Origin: Devosia sp.
GTDB lineage: Bacteria; Pseudomonadota; Alphaproteobacteria; Rhizobiales; Devosiaceae
Direction of reading: 5' to 3'
DNA: 64,000 nt
NCBI GenBank assembly: GCA_028290665.1
Contig: JAQGJK010000008.1
Span: forward strand, 54,324-118,323
Shown here: positions 54,030 to 61,782 of the stretch, in pieces
Numbering within the stretch: the first letter of the stretch is position 1
How the letters are laid out: each line of letters begins with the position of its first letter
Notes under the pieces: generated by a model
Database searches by the model: none
The model's input: the letters and a program-made list of their open reading frames with translations, nothing else
Told to the model about the DNA's origin: nothing
Translations under genes and position numbers: made by a program

Positions 54030-54803
54030 CTAGTGTGGCGCTGTTCCGCGCGACCGAACGGGGCGGCGGACTTTCAGCGTCAACGGGACGCCCTTCAGAA
54101 AAAGCTTCAAGGCTTCCCAGTGGATACCGGCAACTACCTTAATGGTCATAAGTGGATACGCAAGCGCCAGTTTCAACAGCGCACCGTCACTCAGTTCCCG
54201 GCGCGAACCCCCGAAATATGCCGTCATCAGCGGCGCCTCGGCAGTGGTCAAGGTAATGCCCATGAACACCTTGTCGCCCGGTGGGTTGACGGAGAAACGA
54301 TAGTCGCCGTCGAGGGTGTTGAATGGCGAGACGTAGAAAGCTTTCTTCACGTCATGCTCGATGTGTTCGCCGCCGACTGCGGCTTGGTAGAAATGGTGTT
54401 CGCCGAAGGTGTTGTGGACTTCATAGAGCAGGAAGACGGTATTGCCCGCAGCATCCTCGCAGAAAAATACCGTCAGCGGGTTGAAGGCGTAGCCGAGGAT
54501 GCGGGGGTAGGCCAGCATACGGATGCGGGCGATGTCCGCAACCCCGGCGGCGGTCGCGCGGCGACGCACGAAGGCCGCAAGCGCGGTGCCGTCATGGGCG
54601 CCAAAATCACTGGTGTGCAGCGAAAACAGGTTGAAGCGGTTCACCGAAAACCACCGCAGCCTTTGCGAGATCGAGTCCAGCTGGTCGAGGTCAAGCAGCA
54701 GCGAGAACACCCGGTAGCGCAGCGCATGTTTCTTGGGCCTGACGCGTTTGTGGACGACGTCGCCGACGTAGATGGCGCCGCTCTCGCCTATTCCGCTGCC
54801 CAA
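54030..54803 (-). CDS. DUF1365 protein
   Basis: 257-residue DUF1365 protein. Conserved stretches are IYVGDVVHKRVRPKKHALRY, then YPRILGYAFNPLTVFFCED and EVHNTFGEHHFY, followed by KAFYVSPFNTLDGDYRF. The family is almost always next to FAD amine oxidase-like and Cfa-like genes, here with both, and its chemistry is not settled. The frame begins at TTG 54803 and overlaps the amine oxidase stop by 16 bases; no better start is present. Terminal hydrophobic and basic segments suggest membrane association. Confidence 0.9.
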   Translation of the reverse strand: MGSGIGESGAIYVGDVVHKRVRPKKHALRYRVFSLLLDLDQLDSISQRLRWFSVNRFNLFSLHTSDFGAHDGTALAAFVRRRATAAGVADIARIRMLAYPRILGYAFNPLTVFFCEDAAGNTVFLLYEVHNTFGEHHFYQAAVGGEHIEHDVKKAFYVSPFNTLDGDYRFSVNPPGDKVFMGITLTTAEAPLMTAYFGGSRRELSDGALLKLALAYPLMTIKVVAGIHWEALKLFLKGVPLTLKVRRPVRSRGTAPH

Positions 54804-56125
54804 CGCACTGCATCCTCTCCGGCCCAGTTATGGGCAATGCGGGCGCGGTGGTCCGGGGCGGCCCATGGGCGATTGAGCGGACCGATGCGCTCGGCGACTT
54901 CAAGACCCGATTGCAGGCCGTCCTCGTGGAATCCATAGCCAAGCCAGGCCCCAGCATACCAAGTGCGCTGGCGGCCCTGAATGCTCCAGACCGAGCGCTG
55001 GGCGGCAATGGCCGAGGCATCGAACACCGGGTGGTCGTAGTCGAACTCCTGCAGCACCTTGTGTGAGGCAATGTTGCGCCCAGGGTTGAGCGAGACGAAA
55101 ACATTGGTGGTGGTCTCGAGCGGCTGGAGCGCGTTCATCCAGTAGGTCAGGCTCAGATGTGCATCGGCACCGCCAGCGCCACGGAGATAATTCCAGGCCG
55201 ACCACAGATGCTGGCGACGTGGCATCATGGCCGAATCGGTGTGCAGCACGGCGTGGTTGCGCGTGTAGCGGAAGGCCCCCAGCACGGCGCGTTCCTCGGC
55301 CGTGGGATCGGCGAGCAGCGAGAGGGACTGATCGGCGTGGCAGGCGAGGATGACCTGATCGAAGTGCTCGCGCCGGCCGTTGCCGAGAAAAATTTCAACG
55401 CCGCCGATGTGACGAACGATCGTTTCGATATTGGCGCCGGTTTCGACCGTGAAGCGGGAGTCGGCCAATAGGCGATCGATGTAGGTCTGCGAACCGCCGG
55501 TAACGGTACGCCATTTGGGGCGGTCGCCGACCTGCAGCAGGCCATGGTTCGAGAAGAACTCGATGAAGGTCTTAGCTGGAAATTCAAGCATCGAGCGCGC
55601 CGGTGTCGACCAAATGGCGGCGGACATCGGCAGGATGTGGTCCTCGACGAAAGCCCGTGAGTAATTGAAGCGATCGAGGAAGGCAGACATCGGCAGCGTG
55701 TCGTCGATATCGGCGGCCTGTTTTTCGGCCTCGCGGAAGAATCGCAGGATGTCGGCCACTAACTGCCAGTGGGCGATGCGGACGATGTTGCGGCGCTGAC
55801 CGAACAGGCCGGGGAGGTGCTGGCCGCTGTATTCCATCCGGCCATCGTTGACCGACACGGCAAAGCTCATTTTCGACGGGCTGGTGCCGACACCGAGATG
55901 ATCGAAGAAGGCCGTGAGGTTGGGGTAGTTGCGCTGGTTATAGACAATGAAGCCGGTATCGACCGGAACGGCGCCGCCCGGCAGGTCGGCCATGACAGTA
56001 TTGGTGTGGCCGCCGAGGCGCTGGGCTTTTTCGAACAGGGTAACCCCGGCAGAGCGCGACAGCAGCCAGGCTGCCGACAAGCCGGAAATTCCGGAGCCGA
56101 CGACCGCAATCCGTGGGGAGCCCAT
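54788..56125 (-). CDS. FAD-dependent amine oxidase-like protein
   Basis: 445-residue NAD(P)/FAD-dependent oxidoreductase. The dinucleotide-binding motif is VVGSGISGLSAAWLLSR, then EKAQRLGGHTNTV, with the FAD C-terminal region WYAGAWLGYGFHEDGLQSG. It resembles the plant-type/bacterial oxidase that occurs with DUF1365 and Cfa genes, probably acting on membrane acyl chains. AGGAAA lies about nine bases before ATG 56125. It is the promoter-proximal gene of the operon, directly behind a sigma-E-type promoter. Confidence 0.9.
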   Translation of the reverse strand: MGSPRIAVVGSGISGLSAAWLLSRSAGVTLFEKAQRLGGHTNTVMADLPGGAVPVDTGFIVYNQRNYPNLTAFFDHLGVGTSPSKMSFAVSVNDGRMEYSGQHLPGLFGQRRNIVRIAHWQLVADILRFFREAEKQAADIDDTLPMSAFLDRFNYSRAFVEDHILPMSAAIWSTPARSMLEFPAKTFIEFFSNHGLLQVGDRPKWRTVTGGSQTYIDRLLADSRFTVETGANIETIVRHIGGVEIFLGNGRREHFDQVILACHADQSLSLLADPTAEERAVLGAFRYTRNHAVLHTDSAMMPRRQHLWSAWNYLRGAGGADAHLSLTYWMNALQPLETTTNVFVSLNPGRNIASHKVLQEFDYDHPVFDASAIAAQRSVWSIQGRQRTWYAGAWLGYGFHEDGLQSGLEVAERIGPLNRPWAAPDHRARIAHNWAGEDAVRWAAE

Positions 56126-56154
56126 GCGTGGAATTTCCTGTGATGTCTGGAGAG

Positions 56155-56182
56155 GTTACGAGCCAAGCAACGGTCCGGATCA
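56155..56182 (-). promoter_or_regulatory. Sigma-E (RpoE-ChrR type) promoter of the amine oxidase/DUF1365/cfa operon
   Basis: On the - strand TGATCC (56182-56177) and CGTAAC (56160-56155) are separated by 16 bases, identical in both hexamers and spacing to the rpoE promoter. Transcription would begin near 56148, about 23 bases before ATG 56125. It sits in the 61-base gap after the recJ stop. Confidence 0.83.
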
Positions 56183-56186
56183 CGCA

Positions 56187-57977
56187 TTAGTTTCGAGGCA
56201 CCGCCGCATCGAGGACGCGCAGCTGGGCTTGCTCGCGGCCTTGGTAGTGATCGATGCCGAGGGTGCCGGCGATATGCAGCGGTCGATCATCGCTCGCCTG
56301 CAGCAGCGCATCGCCAAGCGCATGCCCCGCGGCACGGAAGGCGATGGCTTTGAGGCGCGCGCCATCGCCCGAAGTCAGCATGAAGCGCACATGGCCGCCG
56401 GCTCCGACCACATCAGGGAAACGGATGCGGTGGGCGGGAAAGGCGAATACGGGTTGCGGGTTGCCCGAGCCGAATGGCCCCGCGCGCTCGGTGTCGTTGA
56501 TCAGGTCCGGTGTCGCGGCGCGGGCGCTGAGCGCGGCATCGATCGAGAGCGCCGTGGCAGCGCGGGCGACACCAACATCGGCGGTCAAGGCTTCAGTGAT
56601 GTAGGCGCGGAAAGCGGCGAGCTGGCCGGGGCGGATGGTGACGCCGGCAGCCATGGCGTGGCCACCACCTTTGGGGATCAACCCCGAATCGACGGCGGCG
56701 ATGATGGCGCGGCCGAGGTCGACGCCGGGCATCGAACGGCCCGAGCCGGTCCCCGAGCCATCGGGCTGCAGGGCGATGGCGATGGTCGGGCGCTCGAACC
56801 GCTCGCGCAGTCGCGCCGCGACCAGGCCGACGACACCGGCATGCCAGTTGGCCGAGGCGAGGACGAGGACCGGCGGGCCATCACCGTTGCCGATCTCGGT
56901 TTCGGCGACGCGAGTGGCTTCCTCGACGGCCTCAATTTCGATGCGCTGGCGCTCGGTGTTGAGTTCATCGAGCCGGGCGGCGATGGCGAGCGCGTGGTGC
57001 TCGTCAGTGGTGGCGAGCAGTTCGGCGCCGAGTGCGGCATTGCCGATGCGGCCGCCGGCATTGATGCGCGGGCCGATGAGAAAGCCGAGATGGTAGGGAT
57101 TGAGCGGCCCGTTGATGCGGGCAGCCAGCCCGAGCGCCGAGATGCCGCGATTATTGCCGCCGCGCGCCGCTTCGAGGCCGCGAATGACGAAGGCGCGGTT
57201 GAGGCCTTTCAGCGGAACCACGTCGCAGATGGTGGCGAGGGCGACGAGATCGAGCAGCGTCATCAGGTCGGGGAGATTGCTCTCGCCGCGGCCGCGCAGT
57301 GCCCGGTTCGAGGCGACGAGCACCATGAAAGTTACCCCGGCGGCGCAGAGATAGCCGAGGCCCGAAACGTCGTCGGGGCGGTTCGGGTTGACCAGCGCAT
57401 TGGGCTCGGGCAGCGCGGCATCGGACAGGTGATGGTCGATCACCAGCACATCGGCGCCACGGCTGCGGGCATGAAGGATGGGGCCATCGCTGGTGGTGCC
57501 GCAGTCGAGGGTGACGATGAGCGTCGCGCCGGCTTCGATCAGCTTGTCCATCGCGGCGGTGTTGGGGCCGTAGCCCTCAAAGATCCGGTCGGGGATGTGG
57601 ACCTGCGGCACGACCCCGAAATGGGCGAAGTAGCGGGTCATCAAGGCGCAGGAACAGGCGCCATCGACATCGTAATCGCCGAACAGGGCGACGGATTCCC
57701 GATCGACGATCGCACGGGCGAGGCGGTCGGCGAGCGCGTCCATGTCGGTCAGCGTCGACGGATCGGGCATCAGGCCGCGAATGGTGGGGGCAAGGTAAGT
57801 TTCGACCTCGTCAGGTCCGACATCGCGGGCGGCGAGGATGCGCGACAGGATTTCCGAGAGCTCAGTGCGCTGCGAGATGGCGGTCGCGGTACGCGTCGTC
57901 GCATCGGTCAACCGGTCGACCCAGGCGCGGCCGAGGACGGAGGAGTCGACGCCGAGAAACGGTGTGCGTGGGGTCAT
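56187..57977 (-). CDS. recJ: Single-stranded-DNA-specific exonuclease RecJ
   Basis: 596-residue 5'-3' exonuclease. DHH-family motifs: ALFGDYDVDGACSCALM with the D of motif I at 101-105, VTLDCGTTSDG, and the DHH at 181-183 in VLVIDHHLSDAAL. The C-terminal DHHA1 region has GGRIGNAALGAEL, then GGGHAMAAGVTI and the OB-like end. Length is about normal for the family. It acts in mismatch and recombination repair. The stop is followed 61 bases on by the sigma-E-controlled operon. In related genomes recJ follows glpX; here two other genes separate them. Confidence 0.95.
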   Translation of the reverse strand: MTPRTPFLGVDSSVLGRAWVDRLTDATTRTATAISQRTELSEILSRILAARDVGPDEVETYLAPTIRGLMPDPSTLTDMDALADRLARAIVDRESVALFGDYDVDGACSCALMTRYFAHFGVVPQVHIPDRIFEGYGPNTAAMDKLIEAGATLIVTLDCGTTSDGPILHARSRGADVLVIDHHLSDAALPEPNALVNPNRPDDVSGLGYLCAAGVTFMVLVASNRALRGRGESNLPDLMTLLDLVALATICDVVPLKGLNRAFVIRGLEAARGGNNRGISALGLAARINGPLNPYHLGFLIGPRINAGGRIGNAALGAELLATTDEHHALAIAARLDELNTERQRIEIEAVEEATRVAETEIGNGDGPPVLVLASANWHAGVVGLVAARLRERFERPTIAIALQPDGSGTGSGRSMPGVDLGRAIIAAVDSGLIPKGGGHAMAAGVTIRPGQLAAFRAYITEALTADVGVARAATALSIDAALSARAATPDLINDTERAGPFGSGNPQPVFAFPAHRIRFPDVVGAGGHVRFMLTSGDGARLKAIAFRAAGHALGDALLQASDDRPLHIAGTLGIDHYQGREQAQLRVLDAAVPRN

Positions 57978-58031
57978 GAAGGGGAGTTAGGCGATTTCAG
58001 CCGGTTGGTCGAGGGCGGACGCTGGCGCCGG

Positions 58032-58406
58032 TCAGGCGCGGGCGAGGGCCAGCCAATCCCCGACGATTGCGACAATGGCGTCGCGGTTGCTCCTGACCTC
58101 CGCTAGCGAGCGGAAATAGGCGAGCCGGCGATCGGGATAGCTGCCTTCGAGCAGTCCGTGAGATGCCGCCGGCAAGCCCTTGGGGTAAACCATGACAAGG
58201 CGAATGGCGGCTGGGTCGTGGAAGTTCATGGCGGCCATGTCGAGGCCGTCGAGATGGTAGCTCGGGGCGTTCCATTTGATGCGCTCGGCGAGCGCCGGCC
58301 CGGCGGATTTGATGGCAGCGCGGAGGGCTTCAACTGCTGGCAGCAGCGGCGAGGTGAAGGCGGCCATGTAGGCGATGACTTTGTCGGCATCGGTAAGCTT
58401 GGGCAT
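58032..58406 (-). CDS. DUF1801 domain protein
   Basis: 124-residue single-domain protein of the DUF1801 (YdhG-like) family. Recognisable stretches are AERIKWNAPSYHLDGLDMAAMNF, starting at the KW-PSY motif, and a C-terminal GSYPDRRLAYFRSLAEV. Members are small fold proteins without an assigned reaction. It stands alone, 54 bases upstream of recJ on the same strand, and may be read with it. Length is normal. Confidence 0.85.
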   Translation of the reverse strand: MPKLTDADKVIAYMAAFTSPLLPAVEALRAAIKSAGPALAERIKWNAPSYHLDGLDMAAMNFHDPAAIRLVMVYPKGLPAASHGLLEGSYPDRRLAYFRSLAEVRSNRDAIVAIVGDWLALARA

Positions 58407-58498
58407 GGCATGGACCTAGCGGGTTTCGTCACTGCGATAAAGTGCGCGTTAGCCTTTCCGTGGCAGGGTTTGCCGTTCCCTGCCGCGAGCCCTGCCCC

Positions 58499-60748
58499 AT
58501 GACCATCGACGCGCGAACCGGTGCTGCAGGTCGGACGCTGGCCGTGCCGATGCTGGTGCTGCCGCTGACCATCGCGGCGACGTTTTTGTCGGCGGCGCTG
58601 CTGTTCAGCGTGCAGCCGATGTTCACCAAGCTGGTGCTGCCGATCCTTGGCGGTTCGTCGTCGGTATGGTCGATCGCCATGGTGTTTTTTCAGGCGCTGC
58701 TGCTGCTCGGCTACGGGTATGCGCACCTGCTGGGAAAGTTCGCCGGGCCGCGGCTGGCGCTGCCGATCCATCTCGGATTGATGGCACTGGCGCTCATTTC
58801 GCTGCCGATCGCCATACCGCTCGGGGTCAAGCCGCCGGCGGATTTCGAGGCGGTGTGGCTGCTTGGGGTGTTCACCATGGCAGTCGGGCTGCCGTTTTTT
58901 GCGTTGTCGGCGAACGGGCCGCTGCTGCAATCTTGGTTTTCGCAGACGCGGCACAGGCAGGCAAAGGACCCGTATTTCCTCTATGCGGCGTCCAATATCG
59001 GCTCGTTCGCGTCGCTGCTGCTATATCCGGTCGTCATCGAGCCGATCCTCAGCCTCAGGCAGCAGACTTCGACATGGATGGTCGGGTTCATCGTCCTCGG
59101 CGTGCTGATCGGGGTCGCCGGGTGGCAGATGCTGCGGTTTGCGCGGGTGGATGCAGTTGATGCCCCGGCCCCGGCCGTGATTGCGCCGAGCTGGCGGCAG
59201 CGACTGTCATGGGTCGGACTGGCGCTGGTGCCGTCGGGGCTGCTGGTCTCGGTCACGGCGCATATCTCCACCGACGTCGCGGCAGTGCCGCTGCTGTGGG
59301 TGGTGCCGCTGGCGCTGTTCCTGTTCACCTTTGTCTTGACTTTTTCGGACCGGCCAGTGCTGTCGACGACCTGGCTCGCACGATTGCAGGTGTGGGCGAT
59401 TGCGCTGGTTTTCCTCAGCTTCGTCGTCAAATTCGAGATCTGGACCAATGTGGCGCTGCACCTGCTGGCGTTTTTCATCAGCGCCATGGTCTGTCACACC
59501 GCGCTGTATGCGCGACGGCCGCCGGCGTCGCGGCTGACTGAGTTTTACCTGTTGATGTCGCTGGGCGGTTGCCTCGGCGGGGTGTTCACCGGGCTGATCG
59601 CGCCGCAGATTTTCGAGACGGTGCTCGAGTATCCGATCTTGCTGGTCGCGGCGCTGTGCTGTCGACCGGGATTTTTTGCCGACCGAGCCGGATGGCTGAA
59701 GGATGTGGCCCGGTCTGGCGCGGCGTGCCTCGTGCTGATCGCCATCGGCTATCTGGTACCGGAAAATTTTGCGCCCGGCAGTGTGGTGCGGCTGGCGCTG
59801 GTGGTGTTATTCGGGCTGGTGCTGGCGTTTGCCTGGAAGGCGCCCCGGCAGGTCGCGGCGGCATCGATCGCCATGGCGCTGTCGGCCAGTGTGCTGAGTT
59901 TCTCGGAAGTGCCGCCGCTGGTGTTCCGCTCGTTTTTTGGCGTCAACAAGGTGCTTGAAGCCGAGGATGGGCGGTTCCGGCTCCTGATGCACGGTACTAC
60001 GATTCACGGCGCCATGCGGCTGTTGGCGGACGATGGTGCGCCGGTCAGTGGGCGGCCTGACCCGTTGACGTATTACACGCCGGCCGGCGGGATGGGCCAG
60101 GCGATCACGGCGTTGCGGGCCGCGGACGGCGGCGTGTTGAGCCCGGTGGCGGTGATCGGGCTCGGGTCGGGGAGCCTCGCATGTCATGCGGCGGCAACCG
60201 AGAGCTGGCGGTTTTTCGAGATCGATCCGGACGTGGTGCGGATCGCCAAAGACCCTGCCTTGTTCCGGTTCATGAGCGAATGCGCGCCCGACGCGCGGAT
60301 TATCGTCGGCGATGCGCGGCTGACCTTTGCCGAGGAAACCGGGCGCAACGCATTGATCGTGCTCGATGCCTTCTCGTCGGATTCGATCCCGGCGCATCTG
60401 GTGACGGCCGAGGCGCTGCGAATGTATCTCGACCAGCTGACGCCGCATGGTGCCATCGTCGTGCACATCAGCAACCGGACGCTCGATCTCAGCGCCATCC
60501 TGACGCGGACGGCCGCCGAAGTCGGGCTGATCGCCTATGTCCGCGCCGAGGGGCCGGAGGTGCAGAGCTACGACAATTATCGGATGCGCTCGACGGTGAT
60601 GGTGCTGGCACGGGCGCCGGACGATCTCGGGGCGATCGCCACCGACGGGAACTGGACCCGGCTCGTGCCGGACATGGCGCGGCGGCCGTGGACCGACGAT
60701 TTCTCGAATATTCTCGAGGCGATCATCGACAAGGCTCGCGGCAGCTGA
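58499..60748 (+). CDS. Membrane protein fused to a spermidine synthase-like domain
   Basis: 749 residues. The N-terminal ~440 residues carry about a dozen membrane segments, with stretches such as FSVQPMFTKLVLPILGGSSS and PYFLYAASNIGSFASLLLYP characteristic of the fused MFS/spermidine-synthase family. The C-terminal ~280 residues are a Rossmann aminopropyltransferase-like domain: IGLGSGSLACHAA, the acidic FFEIDPDVVRIAKD and VLDAFSSDSIPAH. The family is widespread and its substrate undefined; key catalytic residues of SpeE are not fully kept, so polyamine synthesis is not assured. It stands alone, in the + direction, inside the recJ-glpX gene group. The start at ATG 58499 lacks a strong ribosome-binding site. 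Confidence 0.85.
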   Translation: MTIDARTGAAGRTLAVPMLVLPLTIAATFLSAALLFSVQPMFTKLVLPILGGSSSVWSIAMVFFQALLLLGYGYAHLLGKFAGPRLALPIHLGLMALALISLPIAIPLGVKPPADFEAVWLLGVFTMAVGLPFFALSANGPLLQSWFSQTRHRQAKDPYFLYAASNIGSFASLLLYPVVIEPILSLRQQTSTWMVGFIVLGVLIGVAGWQMLRFARVDAVDAPAPAVIAPSWRQRLSWVGLALVPSGLLVSVTAHISTDVAAVPLLWVVPLALFLFTFVLTFSDRPVLSTTWLARLQVWAIALVFLSFVVKFEIWTNVALHLLAFFISAMVCHTALYARRPPASRLTEFYLLMSLGGCLGGVFTGLIAPQIFETVLEYPILLVAALCCRPGFFADRAGWLKDVARSGAACLVLIAIGYLVPENFAPGSVVRLALVVLFGLVLAFAWKAPRQVAAASIAMALSASVLSFSEVPPLVFRSFFGVNKVLEAEDGRFRLLMHGTTIHGAMRLLADDGAPVSGRPDPLTYYTPAGGMGQAITALRAADGGVLSPVAVIGLGSGSLACHAAATESWRFFEIDPDVVRIAKDPALFRFMSECAPDARIIVGDARLTFAEETGRNALIVLDAFSSDSIPAHLVTAEALRMYLDQLTPHGAIVVHISNRTLDLSAILTRTAAEVGLIAYVRAEGPEVQSYDNYRMRSTVMVLARAPDDLGAIATDGNWTRLVPDMARRPWTDDFSNILEAIIDKARGS

Positions 60749-60758
60749 GCTTGGCAGT

Positions 60759-61742
60759 TCAGCGCCGATGGTCGGCGGTGATCATGCGAATGGTCTGGCT
60801 CCACGAGCGCATGACGATGGTTTGAGTGCGGATGGAGGTTTTGCTGAGGCGGACGCCTTGCAGCAGCGATCCGTCGGTGACGCCCGTGGCGGCGAACAGC
60901 ACATCGCCCGAGGCGAGTTCGTTGGCGGCGTATTTGCGGTTCGGGTCGGTGATGCCCATGCGGCGGGCGCGATCGCGCTTGTCGTCGGTATCGAGAATCA
61001 GCCGCCCCTGCATTTGGCCGCCGGTGCAGCGCAACGCGGCTGCGGCAAGCACGCCTTCAGGGGCGCCGCCCGAGCCGAGATAGATGTCGATGCCGGTTTC
61101 TTCGGTGTTGGTGGCGTGGATGATGCCGGCGATATCGCCGTCGCTGATCAGCTTGACCGCGATGCCGGTGGCACGGAGCTGCTCGATCAACTGCGCATGA
61201 CGGGGGCGATCGAGCACGCAGGCGGTGATTTCATGGATCGGCACGCCCTTGGCGTCGGCGACGGCCTGGACGTTTTCGAGGGAGGAACGGTCGAGATCGA
61301 CGATGCCGGGGGCATAGCCGGGACCAACGGCGATCTTGTGCATGTAGACGTCAGGGGCATTTAGCAGCCCGCCACGCTCGGCCATGGCGAGCACGCAGAT
61401 CGAATCGGGCTGATTCTTGGCGCAGAGCGTGGTGCCCTCGAGGGGATCGACGGCGATATCGACTTCGGCGCCGGAGCGGTTGCCGACTTCCTCGCCGATG
61501 AACAGCATCGGCGCTTCGTCGCGCTCGCCCTCGCCGATGACGATGCGGCCATTGATGGAGACGTTTTGCAATTCGCTACGCATGGCTTCGACGGCAGCAT
61601 GGTCGGCGGCCTTTTCATCGCCCTTGCCGCGCCAGCCGGCCGCAGCGATGGCCGCGCGTTCGGTGACACGCACCAGTTCGAGCGTCAGATTACGATCGAT
61701 GATTGCCGGCGACATGTCGCCATTGGCTTCGCGCAGTTTCAT
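60759..61742 (-). CDS. glpX: Class II fructose-1,6-bisphosphatase
   Basis: 327-residue gluconeogenic phosphatase that hydrolyses fructose 1,6-bisphosphate. Family stretches are NLTLELVRVTERAAIAAAGW, then GRIVIGEGERDEAPMLFIGE, VDIAVDPLEGTTLCAKN with the metal-binding D-x-x-E, and GSGGAPEGVLAAAALRC. Start ATG 61742 has a G-run five bases upstream, with a GTG at 61748 and an ATG at 61715 as alternatives. It lies 40 bases downstream of hom and converges with the membrane-spermidine-synthase gene. Confidence 0.95.
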   Translation of the reverse strand: MKLREANGDMSPAIIDRNLTLELVRVTERAAIAAAGWRGKGDEKAADHAAVEAMRSELQNVSINGRIVIGEGERDEAPMLFIGEEVGNRSGAEVDIAVDPLEGTTLCAKNQPDSICVLAMAERGGLLNAPDVYMHKIAVGPGYAPGIVDLDRSSLENVQAVADAKGVPIHEITACVLDRPRHAQLIEQLRATGIAVKLISDGDIAGIIHATNTEETGIDIYLGSGGAPEGVLAAAALRCTGGQMQGRLILDTDDKRDRARRMGITDPNRKYAANELASGDVLFAATGVTDGSLLQGVRLSKTSIRTQTIVMRSWSQTIRMITADHRR

Positions 61743-61782
61743 CAGCACCCCCGCCCCGCAGCGGGGCCTTATGCGAACGCCG

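Noticed and set aside
55947..58106. A 719-codon open frame on the + strand
   Set aside because: It is antisense to the well-supported recJ gene; composition (Gly, Asp, Val, Glu-rich with no domain) is the usual shadow of a GC-rich gene.
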